Counted from the first letter of the stretch, positions 8,298 through 16,837 are shown. The stretch is DNA of 64,000 nucleotides from Cycloclasticus sp. symbiont of Poecilosclerida sp. N (GCA_002101205.1 LWTM01000076.1:1-64000), one strand, 5' to 3'. Made by a program: numbers and translations. Notes: generated by a model from the letters alone, not told the origin.

Positions 8298-8890
8298 CTA
8301 ATCCATTCCCTTATATTTACGATATTCATTCCAGAGTTTTTTACGAACAATTTCATCTGACTCGTTCATCGCTGCATTACGAATTTGCGCTTCAAACACA
8401 CTATCATTATCAGCCGGAGGTATATCATCCGGAACCTTTCCATTTGTGAATGCACCTGTTTGACCCTTTGCATCTGAGTTGCCTTCTAAGCCATCTGTAC
8501 GATCATTATCAGCTTGGTTCCCCTCTATTAAACTTTCAGAATCTAGCGCGCCTGAGTTAGATGTAGAGTGGCTACTATTACTGTTGATTGGCTACTATCT
8601 GTTGATTGGCTACTATCTGTTGATTGGCTACTATCTGTTGATTGCGTTGTTTGACAAACATCGAATTTATTTAAAGCTTTAAAAAAAGAGCGTTCCATAG
8701 ATTCCAGCTTTTCCGCACGGGTTAACTCCTCTTCGTCTTTGTAATCTATATACGCGTGTGTACAATCTACCTTTGGCTTGTCAGGAAGTCCAGTAGCATT
8801 AACTGCCCCAGTATAACAATTTCCTATCACACAAAATATTATTATAGATTTGTATATCACAGATACTTTACTCGCAACTGTTTTCAACAT
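8298..8890 (-). pseudogene. Exported repeat-containing protein split by a +2 frameshift in its repeats
   Basis: The first frame (8890 to 8543) encodes a hydrophobic export signal, a Cys-containing segment (KPKVDCTHAYIDYKDEEEL) and SQSTDS repeats, then runs out of frame as TVIVATLHLTQAR. The frame offset by two continues sensibly as SNSSHSTSNSGALDSE, EAQIRNAAMNESDEI and KLWNEYRKYKGMD, stopping at 8298, ten bases before the lipoprotein start. The break coincides with an extra TA in one 18-bp repeat copy (ACTATTACT instead of ACTATCT). Repaired, the protein is about 196 residues. It is the first gene of the envelope operon. The break is either a real mutation, slippage-based phase variation, or a sequencing error. 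Confidence 0.6.
8570..8644 (+). repeat. 18-bp tandem repeat inside a coding region
   Basis: GTTGATTGGCTACTATCT is repeated exactly three times (8583-8636), with a partial fourth copy after it and a degenerate copy before it that carries two extra bases. On the coding (minus) strand each unit encodes six residues (SQSTDS in rotation), so unit gain or loss keeps frame, but the two-base insertion does not. Confidence 0.9.
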
Positions 8891-8985
8891 TATGTCTCAC
8901 CACACATTAATTCAGAACAAGCCATTCAAATACAAACAAAAAGAACCCTCTCATTCTTAATCCTTTTTGAATCGAACCGATCCTA

Positions 8986-9711
8986 CTAGACACTCAACTG
9001 TTTCATAAAATAGTTATATTCAAACCGCCTAGGCGATAGGTCATCTCTGTTTCCATGTCGCCGAGTCGCGTTATAAAACAACTCAATGTAATTAAAAATA
9101 TCTTGCTTACCATCTTCTCGTGTTTGGTAAACCCTTTGCTTAATTCATTCACGTTTTAACAACTGAAAGAAGCTTTCAGCGTGTTCAGCCAGCCATAGCT
9201 TGTGTACTGGCATCCTCGATCAGAATGCACAATGATTTCACCTTTAGGCTTACAACGCCAACAAGCCATTGTAAGCGCATTAAGTGCCAAGTCTGTATTA
9301 ATTCGTTCACTCATCGGCCAGTCAACAACTTGTCTTGAAAATAAATCAATAACCATAGCAAGGGACAACCAGTCCTCGTAGGTTGTAGGTAATGTCTGTT
9401 ACCCAAACTGTATTTGGGTTTTCAACATTAAACGCTCGGTTTAAATGGTTTGGTGCTGCAACTGAGACTTCGCCACTGCGGTAGTGTGCTTTCCGTCTGT
9501 AGCCACGTTGTGATGCAATGCCAGCCTCATGCATACGCCGATAAACACGGTTCCTTCCACAACGCTCACTAGCAGCTAGCATGCCCTTATAGATCTTTCG
9601 GCAGCCATAAATACAGCCACTTTCAAGCCAAAACTGTTTGATATAACCTAGATTCGCATAATAAGCACTCATCACGATTCTATTGGCAAAAACATTGTGC
9701 CTGCAAGGCAT
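8986..9711 (-). pseudogene. IS3-family transposase (orfB) pseudogene
   Basis: The minus strand reads, in shifting frames, FWLESGCIYGCRKIYKGM, NPNTVWVTDITY, a displaced TYEDWLSLAMVIDLFSRQVV, GEIIVHSDRGCQYTS, and finally LFYNATRRHGNRDDLSPRRF, ending KQLSV. These are the integrase-core blocks (D, D and the C-terminal E region) of IS3-family orfB. At least two frameshifts and a stop interrupt it, and orfA is missing. It separates the envelope operon from the ATPase gene. Confidence 0.75.
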
Positions 9712-9822
9712 GAGAGAAGCGAGCGAAGAGCTGTTAAACGAAGGCCTAAACCCTTTGCATTATTAATCGTGCCCAGACATGAAGGAGATAAGATATCGAA
9801 GTAAATATACCACTAAGAAGGA

Positions 9823-9846
9823 TTAACTTAGTGCCATTCGGGTCAG
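9823..9846 (+). repeat. 24-bp sequence shared with 41499-41522
   Basis: The 24 bases beginning TTAACTTAGTGCC and ending GGGTCAG are identical to 41499-41522. This has the look of a transposon end. It overlaps the stop codon of the large ATPase gene (9843-9845), so that stop may be supplied by the element. Confidence 0.7.
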
Positions 9847-12800
9847 CCCTTTAATTTATAAGATACAGAAAAATCTTTAGGTTCTATTCTGAATTGATCT
9901 TCATCCTCTAAATTAACAGGATGTATTCTTTTAATTTCATCCCCTACTAAAAATATTTTGTATTTATCCTTGTGTTTTTTTGCGAAGTCTAGCTCATTCT
10001 TGCTAATATAAAACATATCATTGGCAAGTGTTTTTACTTCAACGTACCACCATTTATTGCCATCTTTATATTTAAAATCATGGTTGGCATATTTATTTGT
10101 TTCAGAAACCCATTGTACATTTTCCTTTCCATATTCTTTTACCAAAAACTGATTGACGCTAGCCTCTGATCGCATCCCTGATTTTTGTTTATTCTTTTGT
10201 TGCTGATCACCATTGCCCCCATGTTTTGTTACACCACTTTTCTCTGACCGCTTTTCTGGTGTCTCTAAAATTGCATCGCTTATTTCTAGAGTTGGTGTCT
10301 CTTTTTTAGTTTTTTGATTTCCTATTTGTTTTTGTTCTTGCTCTTTTTGATTTTTTATTTCTTTTTCTAAGGCCTGCTCATTGTTTGGAAAATACAACAG
10401 ACTTTCTTTTTTTCCGCCGTCTTCTATGTAAGTAAAATCAGCGCCTAACCCTCTTTTGCGACTACGATATAAATCATGAAAGTCTAAATAATTATTGAGT
10501 TCTAACAGTTTGAATCCAAATGTTTTTTTGACAAAAAGATCATATTCAGCTTCGTAATCCACCACTAATTTTGTTGAGCAATCAGTAACTGGTGCTTTAT
10601 ATTGATTAACTTTTGTTAAAAATTCTGATTCTTGCGATTTATCAATGCAGTCTTTATGTAAATTTCGTCTAAATTGATAATTATTATCACTAAAACATTC
10701 TTCTAATTTTTGTTGATGATAGCTTGATAAGCTAATTTTATTGGTTTGCCCATTATTAAAATCTGAAATCTTAATTTTTAATCGTTTAAAAATATCAATA
10801 ACAACTTCTGCATTTTTCTTATCCGTTAAATCCCCATACTCAATTTGACCATTTTTAATATCAATCTCTAATTCTTGGTTAATAAGCTCTAAATTATTGT
10901 TGTGATTACCCGTATATTCTTTCTTTTTTAATTCATATATCTTGTGCCAAAAATTATAAAAATCGCTGGCAATCCCTAGCAAATCTTGGGCTTCATTGAT
11001 AGCATCACTACCGATATGGTCTTTAATATCTCGCTTAATATTATTTTCACTGTCTTTAATGCAATTTTTAAATTTATCTGTATTTTCTAACCCAAATATT
11101 AGGCCAACAATATCACCAAAAACCGTATAAAAATCATATTCTTGCTTTATGTAGCCTAATCTTTCATTTGGAATTTTGATTAAATAATCGTTGTCACCAA
11201 TTAAATAATCATAATCCGATAATTCATAGTCTTCATCCTCAATTTTACAACAGATTTTTTGGCAAAGTTTTATGCTCAACTTATCAATCTTTTTAGCCTC
11301 AGCCTCACCATCTCTATTTTCCAAACCCCCAACTCGATAAGCCAAAACATAAGGTTTAATTCTTTCAAAAAACTCTTGAAAATCATCATTGATACCTGAT
11401 AATTCTTGCTTGTTAATTTCAGGTTCAAATCGACTTAAATCTTTAATGTCAAAAAAACCAATAACCGCCTCTGTTCTCTTTTTAGGGAAGTCAAAAATTG
11501 CTAGCCTATCGGTACATTTTTTTGGCAATTTAACGCCACCTGCATAATAAACTTCATCTTGAGGAAAATAGCCAAGGTCATCACCTTTTTTAGCAAATAA
11601 AGTAATTTTATGGGTTAAAGAAGAATTGGTTTTGTTTGTTTTAAAGCTTTCTAAGTATGTTTTTTGTGCCAACTTACCCTGTGGGTCTTTTTCTGGCAAA
11701 GAATTTAAAACCTCTTCAATTTTTGGAAACGATAATTCACTAAACTTGTCAACTGCCCCCCATTTTAATAACAAACTTTCAATGTCAGCTTTATTGAAAT
11801 TATTTGACTTAAATAATGAATGATCATAATCAACACATTTATCATTTACCAAATTATTAACTTTATTGTTACTACTAATTAAACGATTTTCAAATAGACT
11901 TTTAAGTTGGAGTGGAACTTCATTTTCAACAGGGATTTCTTTCGGTCCATTCTGTGTCCTTTCATCTGAAAGGAGCCAAGTGATAATATTTTCAATAGGT
12001 AGTTTTCGAATCTCATCAAATCTTTCAATTTTTATTAAATTGACTGACTTAGATGATGTTGTTTTATTCTCAACAAATTTGGCGTATTTATTAACCCCTA
12101 GCCATATAAAAAAATTCTCGATTCTTTTCTTGTCATCGCCTAACTTATAAATGCTAATGTCTGCCAAAAAATCATTGTCCTCAAAAATATCGCCAAACAA
12201 TTCTTCAGTTAATCCCCCTGATGGATAAGTCTTAGATAAATAAAGATTTTTAGCACTTTGTGATTTTTGTATTTTGTCTAATAATTGTATTTTTTGTTCT
12301 GATATTGGTATAGAATCTGAATAGTTTTTATACAAGAAGCTTATCGTCGACTTTATTAAATCTGTTGGTTTTTCATCTCCTTTTTCTAACTCTGAATTAG
12401 TGCTAGTAATTACCTTACTAAATATTTCAAGCTTGTCATGCGGCTTGAGTTGAGTAAACTCTTTCCAATTTTCGTTAGGCTCCTCATGTTCATTCATAAG
12501 CTCAAATAATTCTTGGCTTATAATTTTTATATCCACATAATTAGGCAATGAAAATTTTTCTGTCGCTGGTGCGTAAATATCACCTAAACCAACCAATTTT
12601 CCATTTTCATCTGTTAATAATGGATAATTATATTCATAATTATTCTTTATTAAATGATAAATAAACTTTACTCTAACAACGTTTTTTTTGATTTCCTGAT
12701 TAACTAACTTTATACCTTCTATATTTATCCTATCAAATTCATTCAACTCTAATTCGCTTAGTAATTCTTGCTTGTAGGATGGTTTTAATAAATAAGGGGT

Positions 12801-14024
12801 GTGTTCGATAAAATTATTGTTATGAATAAAATTTGTAAAATCATTGTTATAAACAATGTCTGCTTTCTTTCGATATTCGTTATCAAGACAAGGATAAATT
12901 TCGCTTTCTTCAATGGCTGTATCTATTTCCCTATAAAAACCTAACCCATCCAAAATCTCATTCCGGTGTTCGTATTGCAAAAAAATTAAGGCTTGATAAT
13001 TAGCTTCGTCTTGCTTTAAATTTAATGCAGTTTCAATAATAAACTCTACCAACTTCTTAATAATAAACTTGTTTTTAGGATTATCAGTTAGTTGGTTTCT
13101 TGAGCTATCTAATTCAAAAGTACCATGCACAATAAAGGGCAAATCAACCTTTATTTTTGTTGGGAAATAAGCAAATAAACAATTATTCCCATTGTTTGTT
13201 AATTCATCGTTATAAGCAATTTTTAATTCATATTTATTATTTTTATCATTTTCCCCTAAGTATTCATTTGGCACTTCTCCAGAGGCATCTTTAATTGTCC
13301 ATTTGGTCACTGGACTTTTGATGGTTTTTATCTCGCCATCGATATCTATTTCAATGCTTTGCAAATGATTTAAATACAATAAAACCTCCTCTTTTATTGT
13401 ATTTATTTGATTTTTAATGTCCTCTAAGAAATTTTCTTTGTATTGGATATTAATAGCAGTTGTCCAATGCTTGCCGTCAAATTCTTGTATTTCTGGAATG
13501 GCTAAAACTGCCATTGGTATTTCATCATCCAATAAATTTCGTTTTTGCTTTATTTCTTCTCTTTGCTCTAGTTTTGTTAAATCTATATAATATTTTTTTA
13601 TGATTTCTTGAGAAAAGCAAATTTTAACGCCGTTAGTCAATATGGATATTTCATCAGCCCAATTAATAATAGAACGAAAGCCTAAGCCTTTGTTGCCAAT
13701 ATATTGATTTTGATTATTGGTTTTTGAACTTAAATTAGCATACATAATTGATTTAACACCTTCAACGCTAAACGAATCACAATTCTCCCCATTATTGCTA
13801 ATGGTTAATACTTTCTGTTCAGTGTCTAATTTAATTGAAACTTGTTGAGATTGAGCGTCATCAGCGTTTTGTAGCAATTCCAATAATTGCCTACCGTTAT
13901 ACTCTTTTACAGTTTCCTTTTCGGTGCCGTAATTAGAAGGTATTAGATTAGAATCCGCTCTGTATCCTTCCTTTCTTTGTTGAATTAGACCTTCAACTTC
14001 TGTCTTAAAATCTTGTGTTTGCAT
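9843..14024 (-). CDS. Giant sacsin/HSP90-type ATPase with C-terminal DUF3883 nuclease-like domain
   Basis: A 1393-residue soluble protein. The N-terminus (about 1-200) is a GHKL/HSP90-type ATPase of the sacsin N-terminal kind: LLELLQNADDAQ (N box), ISNNGENCDSF and IGNKGLGFRSIINW (glycine-rich lid). A long undefined middle follows. A charged Gln/Lys-rich linker (about 1225-1290) leads to DUF3883 (about 1295-1380), with GMRSEASVNQFLVKEYG, NHDFKYKDG and WWYVEVKTL, a D...EVK pattern of PD-(D/E)XK nuclease-like folds. Proteins pairing these two ends are often found in defence islands, and here it lies beside a methylase ruin and toxin genes. The gene is intact and far more AT-rich than the core genes, implying transfer. 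The anti-phage role is an inference. Confidence 0.8.
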   Translation of the reverse strand: MQTQDFKTEVEGLIQQRKEGYRADSNLIPSNYGTEKETVKEYNGRQLLELLQNADDAQSQQVSIKLDTEQKVLTISNNGENCDSFSVEGVKSIMYANLSSKTNNQNQYIGNKGLGFRSIINWADEISILTNGVKICFSQEIIKKYYIDLTKLEQREEIKQKRNLLDDEIPMAVLAIPEIQEFDGKHWTTAINIQYKENFLEDIKNQINTIKEEVLLYLNHLQSIEIDIDGEIKTIKSPVTKWTIKDASGEVPNEYLGENDKNNKYELKIAYNDELTNNGNNCLFAYFPTKIKVDLPFIVHGTFELDSSRNQLTDNPKNKFIIKKLVEFIIETALNLKQDEANYQALIFLQYEHRNEILDGLGFYREIDTAIEESEIYPCLDNEYRKKADIVYNNDFTNFIHNNNFIEHTPYLLKPSYKQELLSELELNEFDRINIEGIKLVNQEIKKNVVRVKFIYHLIKNNYEYNYPLLTDENGKLVGLGDIYAPATEKFSLPNYVDIKIISQELFELMNEHEEPNENWKEFTQLKPHDKLEIFSKVITSTNSELEKGDEKPTDLIKSTISFLYKNYSDSIPISEQKIQLLDKIQKSQSAKNLYLSKTYPSGGLTEELFGDIFEDNDFLADISIYKLGDDKKRIENFFIWLGVNKYAKFVENKTTSSKSVNLIKIERFDEIRKLPIENIITWLLSDERTQNGPKEIPVENEVPLQLKSLFENRLISSNNKVNNLVNDKCVDYDHSLFKSNNFNKADIESLLLKWGAVDKFSELSFPKIEEVLNSLPEKDPQGKLAQKTYLESFKTNKTNSSLTHKITLFAKKGDDLGYFPQDEVYYAGGVKLPKKCTDRLAIFDFPKKRTEAVIGFFDIKDLSRFEPEINKQELSGINDDFQEFFERIKPYVLAYRVGGLENRDGEAEAKKIDKLSIKLCQKICCKIEDEDYELSDYDYLIGDNDYLIKIPNERLGYIKQEYDFYTVFGDIVGLIFGLENTDKFKNCIKDSENNIKRDIKDHIGSDAINEAQDLLGIASDFYNFWHKIYELKKKEYTGNHNNNLELINQELEIDIKNGQIEYGDLTDKKNAEVVIDIFKRLKIKISDFNNGQTNKISLSSYHQQKLEECFSDNNYQFRRNLHKDCIDKSQESEFLTKVNQYKAPVTDCSTKLVVDYEAEYDLFVKKTFGFKLLELNNYLDFHDLYRSRKRGLGADFTYIEDGGKKESLLYFPNNEQALEKEIKNQKEQEQKQIGNQKTKKETPTLEISDAILETPEKRSEKSGVTKHGGNGDQQQKNKQKSGMRSEASVNQFLVKEYGKENVQWVSETNKYANHDFKYKDGNKWWYVEVKTLANDMFYISKNELDFAKKHKDKYKIFLVGDEIKRIHPVNLEDEDQFRIEPKDFSVSYKLKG

Positions 14025-14141
14025 TATTGAAAAATTCCTTTGGGGTCAAAACTTATTTTAATTGCTTTTCAATTTGTTGGTTCGGAAATTTCACAAAATA
14101 CAGATAGCCATTGTTTGCATCAGTATGGTGATTTACTCCCT

Positions 14142-14162
14142 GAGACCTCAGCACGTGTACTT
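14142..14162 (+). repeat. IS5-like end, partial copy
   Basis: GAGACCTCAGCACGTGTAC followed by TT matches the opening of the copies at 41248 and (with two changes) 17194. Only the end is present. It lies just before the 5'-truncated methylase, so insertion or deletion at this end could have removed the methylase start. Confidence 0.6.
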
Positions 14163-14209
14163 AAGGAAGGAAAAGAGGAATAGCCAAGCACACACTTCCC
14201 CCTTTTTCA

Positions 14210-15044
14210 TCAGATATAAACTGCTTAATTGAACCTTTTTGTGGTGCGAGTGCTAGAACACTGCCTGCTTGTGCATATGGATTAATGAAAAAAGCAGTTA
14301 TTAATGACTTAAATGAGCCATTAATGAATTTGTGGCAACAAATATTGGAAAACCCTGAGAATCTAGTAAAACTGTATGAGCAGTTATGGAATGAGCAACA
14401 TACAGATAAAAAGGCATACTTTTTTAAAGTGCGTGAACAGTTTAATCAAATACATCAACCCCACCACTTATTATATTTGTTGGCAAGAGTAGTGAAAGGA
14501 TCAGTAAGATACAACTCAACAGGTACTTTTAATCAAAGTGCTGATAACAGACACTGTGGCATGCGTCCTAGCACAATGAGGAAAAACATTATCAATGTTT
14601 CTTCTTTACTTTTGGGCTGTACAGAACTTTCGTCTGTTGATTTTAGTGAGGTTATAAAAAAAGCGAATAAAAACGACCTTGTATATGGACCCACCTTATC
14701 AAGACACGTCCTTCACAAGAGATCATAGATATTTAAATGGTCTGTCTTATGATGGTTTTGTTGATGCCCTAAAAATAATGAACAGTAAAAACACTTCATA
14801 TATTATTAGTTACTATGGAAAAACAGGCAAAAAGCCACATGGTAAGTCGTTGCCAAAACCCTTATCACTTAAACATTTACATGTTAAAGCAAGGGATTCA
14901 AGCCAAGCTCCTTTATTGGGTGGAAATGATGAAACAATAGAATCACTATATTTGTCCGCAACCTTAGTTGACCGTTTAAATAATCAAGAGCAATTTGCAC
15001 CTGAGATTCAGCAAGAAATACGGAAGAAGCTAATGTTTGCATGA
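14210..15044 (+). pseudogene. D12-class N6-adenine DNA methylase (Dam-like) pseudogene
   Basis: Frame 1 reads LIEPFCGASARTLPACAYG (the FxGxG AdoMet motif region), NDLNEPLMNLWQQI and SVRYNSTGTFN. After a small deletion near 14690 the next frame continues YMDPPYQDTSFTRDHRYL and SYIISYYGK. DPPY is the catalytic motif IV of adenine methylases. The N-terminal FxKWxGGK block is missing, replaced by an IS5-like end upstream, and the frame is broken at the catalytic motif itself (VYGPTL in place of VYMDPPY). A functional enzyme would be about 280 residues. It is almost certainly dead. Confidence 0.8.
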
Positions 15045-15109
15045 GTAACACAAATTATCCAAAAGAATTTATTCGGAGTTTAGTCGTGCTTGGCGCTGAT
15101 TTTCACTGA
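15041..15109 (+). pseudogene. Stub ORF coupled to the methylase (possible lost restriction gene)
   Basis: An ATG overlaps the methylase stop (ATGA) and reads MSNTNYPKEFIRSLVVLGAD before stopping after 22 residues. Translational coupling to a methylase is the usual arrangement for a restriction enzyme gene, so this may be the first piece of one. The stub is too short to assign to a family. Confidence 0.3.
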
Positions 15110-15183
15110 AATATACTTGAATGCAACTGGCACTGGGCAATGAAAATTGGTGGTTCAAGCATGGAAGTGAAACACCTCACAAA

Positions 15184-15200
15184 GGTTGCGTATTGCAACC
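15184..15200 (+). promoter_or_regulatory. Palindrome upstream of the toxin-antitoxin pair (possible operator)
   Basis: GGTTGC-GTATT-GCAACC is a perfect 6-bp inverted repeat 47 bases before the antitoxin start. Type II antitoxins usually repress their own operon through such sites. The assignment rests on position and symmetry only. Confidence 0.3.
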
Positions 15201-15246
15201 ATTAGCGTAAAGTTGCTCTTAATTCATACTCAAGAGGATTTTTATT

Positions 15247-15465
15247 ATGGCCACAGCGGTTAAACTTTCTAGTGAACTTGTTAGGGATGCTTCAATCAAC
15301 GGAAGAGCGCAACACAGAAGCACCCCCAAACAAATTGAGTATTGGGCTAGAATTGGCAAAATTGCCGATGAAAACCCAGATCTTCCATTAGGCTTCATCA
15401 AGGGCATTTTAGTTGGCATGGAAGAGGCAAAGGCGGGTGATGTCTCCGAGTATACATTCGAGTGA
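15247..15465 (+). CDS. ParD-like antitoxin
   Basis: A 72-residue protein opening MATAVKLSSELVRDASINGR, then RSTPKQIEYWARIGKIADEN and PDLPLGFIKGILVGMEEAKAG. This is the pattern of the ParD-like antitoxin family (ribbon-helix-helix-type DNA-binding protein that neutralises and represses with its toxin). An AGAGG ribosome site precedes the ATG. Its stop overlaps the GTG start of the toxin gene by four bases. The pair is intact, unlike most accessory genes nearby. Confidence 0.8.
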   Translation: MATAVKLSSELVRDASINGRAQHRSTPKQIEYWARIGKIADENPDLPLGFIKGILVGMEEAKAGDVSEYTFE

Positions 15466-15734
15466 TAGTTAAGCAATCAGGTAGCTTTAAACGTGCTGTT
15501 AAAAAGATGCATAAATCCGAAAAGGTGGCGCTCGATGCTGCTGTAAAAGAAATTAGTGTTCACCCTGAAGTGGGTGATGCAAAAGTTGGTGACTTGACAG
15601 GTATCCAAGTGTTTAAGTACAAGCATAACACTCAATTATATTTGCTAGCCTATGAGTACATGGAATATGAACTTGCTTTAACTTTAATTAAACAAGGTAC
15701 GTATGAAAACTTTTACTGGGATTTAAAACAATAG
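15462..15734 (+). CDS. RelE/ParE-family toxin
   Basis: A 90-residue basic protein (SFKRAVKKMHKSEKVALDAA, DLTGIQVFKYKHNTQLYLLA, ALTLIKQGTYENFYWDLK) with the compact alpha/beta plan of RelE/ParE toxins. These act either as ribosome-dependent mRNA endonucleases or as gyrase poisons; the sequence alone does not decide which. It starts with GTG inside the end of the antitoxin gene, so it is translationally coupled. Length is normal for the family. Confidence 0.8.
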   Translation: MIVKQSGSFKRAVKKMHKSEKVALDAAVKEISVHPEVGDAKVGDLTGIQVFKYKHNTQLYLLAYEYMEYELALTLIKQGTYENFYWDLKQ

Positions 15735-15918
15735 GGGGCAGACCCGAATTAATCCCAATTCGTATCTATAATATCCATACTTGCTTGGCATTTTTGCTCT
15801 CCTTAGCAAGGAACCTTCCTTTACTTAACCCATGGGGTGAGTGTCGATTGATTTAAAAACTCCAAGAATATTTTATTTTGCCAAAAATAACGAATAGAAA
15901 ATATGCTAACATCTGGCT

Positions 15919-16080
15919 ATGAATTTTGAGTGGGACATAAATAAAGAAAAACTTAACCTTCAAAAACATGGCGTAACATTTGAGCAAGCATCTTATGTAT
16001 TCTCAGATCAGTTTGCACTTAGCATATATGACAGTGAACATTCTGATGCCGAAGATAGGTGGGCCCATACAAGAGATTGA
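15919..16080 (+). pseudogene. Truncated BrnT toxin gene
   Basis: A 53-residue frame, NFEWDINKEKLNLQKHGVTF then EQASYVFSDQFALSIYDSEH and SDAEDRWAHTRD. It matches the first 60 percent of BrnT ribonuclease toxins, which are about 90 residues. It stops exactly where IS21-type end sequence begins (16083), and no BrnA antitoxin follows. The conserved C-terminal strands with catalytic residues are gone, so it should be inactive. Confidence 0.7.
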
Positions 16081-16084
16081 GAAA

Positions 16085-16182
16085 TGTGAACAGTTTAGTT
16101 AAAAATAGGTCTAGCCCAATACGTTGAATTTACGTGTTCACGCTAAAACCGGAATCAGTGTTCACTTTCACCGGAGTATGCA
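16085..16182 (+). mobile_element. Solo IS21-family end, second copy
   Basis: TGTGAACAG near 16085 and GTTCAC-GCTAAAA-CCGGAATC followed by GTGTTCAC-TTTCA-CCGGAGTATGCA (16136-16182) repeat the design of 284-388 in the same orientation. It truncates brnT. No transposase genes accompany it. Confidence 0.55.
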
Positions 16183-16295
16183 CCGATATTAGGTATGTTA
16201 ATATCTTAAACACATGGGAGTGCCACCTGCCGTATTTAGAGCTAATCTGGTAGACACCCCTTTCACGTTGTTAACGCTTTTCAGCAGGAGAGAGC

Positions 16296-16835
16296 ATGGC
16301 AAAACTTAGAGGTTTAATAAATGGACAAGATGTTGCCTTCGATACTCATCAGGCAGGAGATGCTCAAAATGTAAATTGGAGTGCCTTACATTTAGAAAAA
16401 CGGCTTCATGGTGGACGTGGGAAAGCTAGGTACCCACTGTTTGGAAATGAAAAAGAATCAAGTTCAGGTATGAATCAAGATGATTTTGAGCGCATCACGA
16501 GAGAAGTAAAAAAAGCACTGAAGAAAAACGAACAGCTTTTAAAAGATTTAGCAAAAACTATTGCAGTTGAACTTGAAAGGTTTAGTAATGGAGAGGCTAC
16601 TTCTAAAGATGCCAGAGAAGCGGCTAGAAATATTTCCGGATATTTTGACCTTGACCCTAACTTTCTAAGAGTGGTTGAAGAGTATTCAAATAAACACCTT
16701 TCATCTATTACAACGATACATTTTAATCCTGTAGAGAAGACGCTTCATGAAATACACCAAACTAAAGGTGAAGTTGTTATTCAAAAACCTCGCTTACATA
16801 ATTCATTGCGTCGCATTTTCCCTCGGACTGGTTAG
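16296..16835 (+). CDS. Hypothetical protein, 179 residues
   Basis: I do not recognise this protein. The start MAKLRGLINGQDVAFDTHQA is preceded by a good GGAGAG ribosome site. Residues about 60-110 are highly charged and helical (DDFERITREVKKALKKNEQL, LKDLAKTIAVELERF), followed by a second helical part and a Pro/Arg-rich end. It has no membrane segment or signal peptide. It sits between a BrnT stub and an HNH-like remnant, so it belongs to the accessory island. Its codon use looks ordinary for a real gene, and it is uninterrupted. Confidence 0.55.
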   Translation: MAKLRGLINGQDVAFDTHQAGDAQNVNWSALHLEKRLHGGRGKARYPLFGNEKESSSGMNQDDFERITREVKKALKKNEQLLKDLAKTIAVELERFSNGEATSKDAREAARNISGYFDLDPNFLRVVEEYSNKHLSSITTIHFNPVEKTLHEIHQTKGEVVIQKPRLHNSLRRIFPRTG

Positions 16836-16837
16836 AA

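Noticed and set aside
672-8890. Reading the MotA/VWA operon as a Zorya defence system
   Set aside because: Zorya has a MotA-like ZorA with a long tail and a ZorB with an OmpA-like domain plus a helicase or nuclease. Here there is no OmpA domain, helicase or nuclease, and VWA, PEGA and SUMF1 parts are present instead.
10141-12150. Plus-strand frames inside the giant ATPase gene (for example 11626-11823 and 11866-12150)
   Set aside because: Antisense shadows of a long, clear coding frame with recognisable domains on the minus strand.
15735-15780. GGGGGCAGACCCGAATTAAT after the RelE-like gene, resembling transposon or REP-type ends
   Set aside because: Only a short stretch with no partner found nearby, so not listed as an element.
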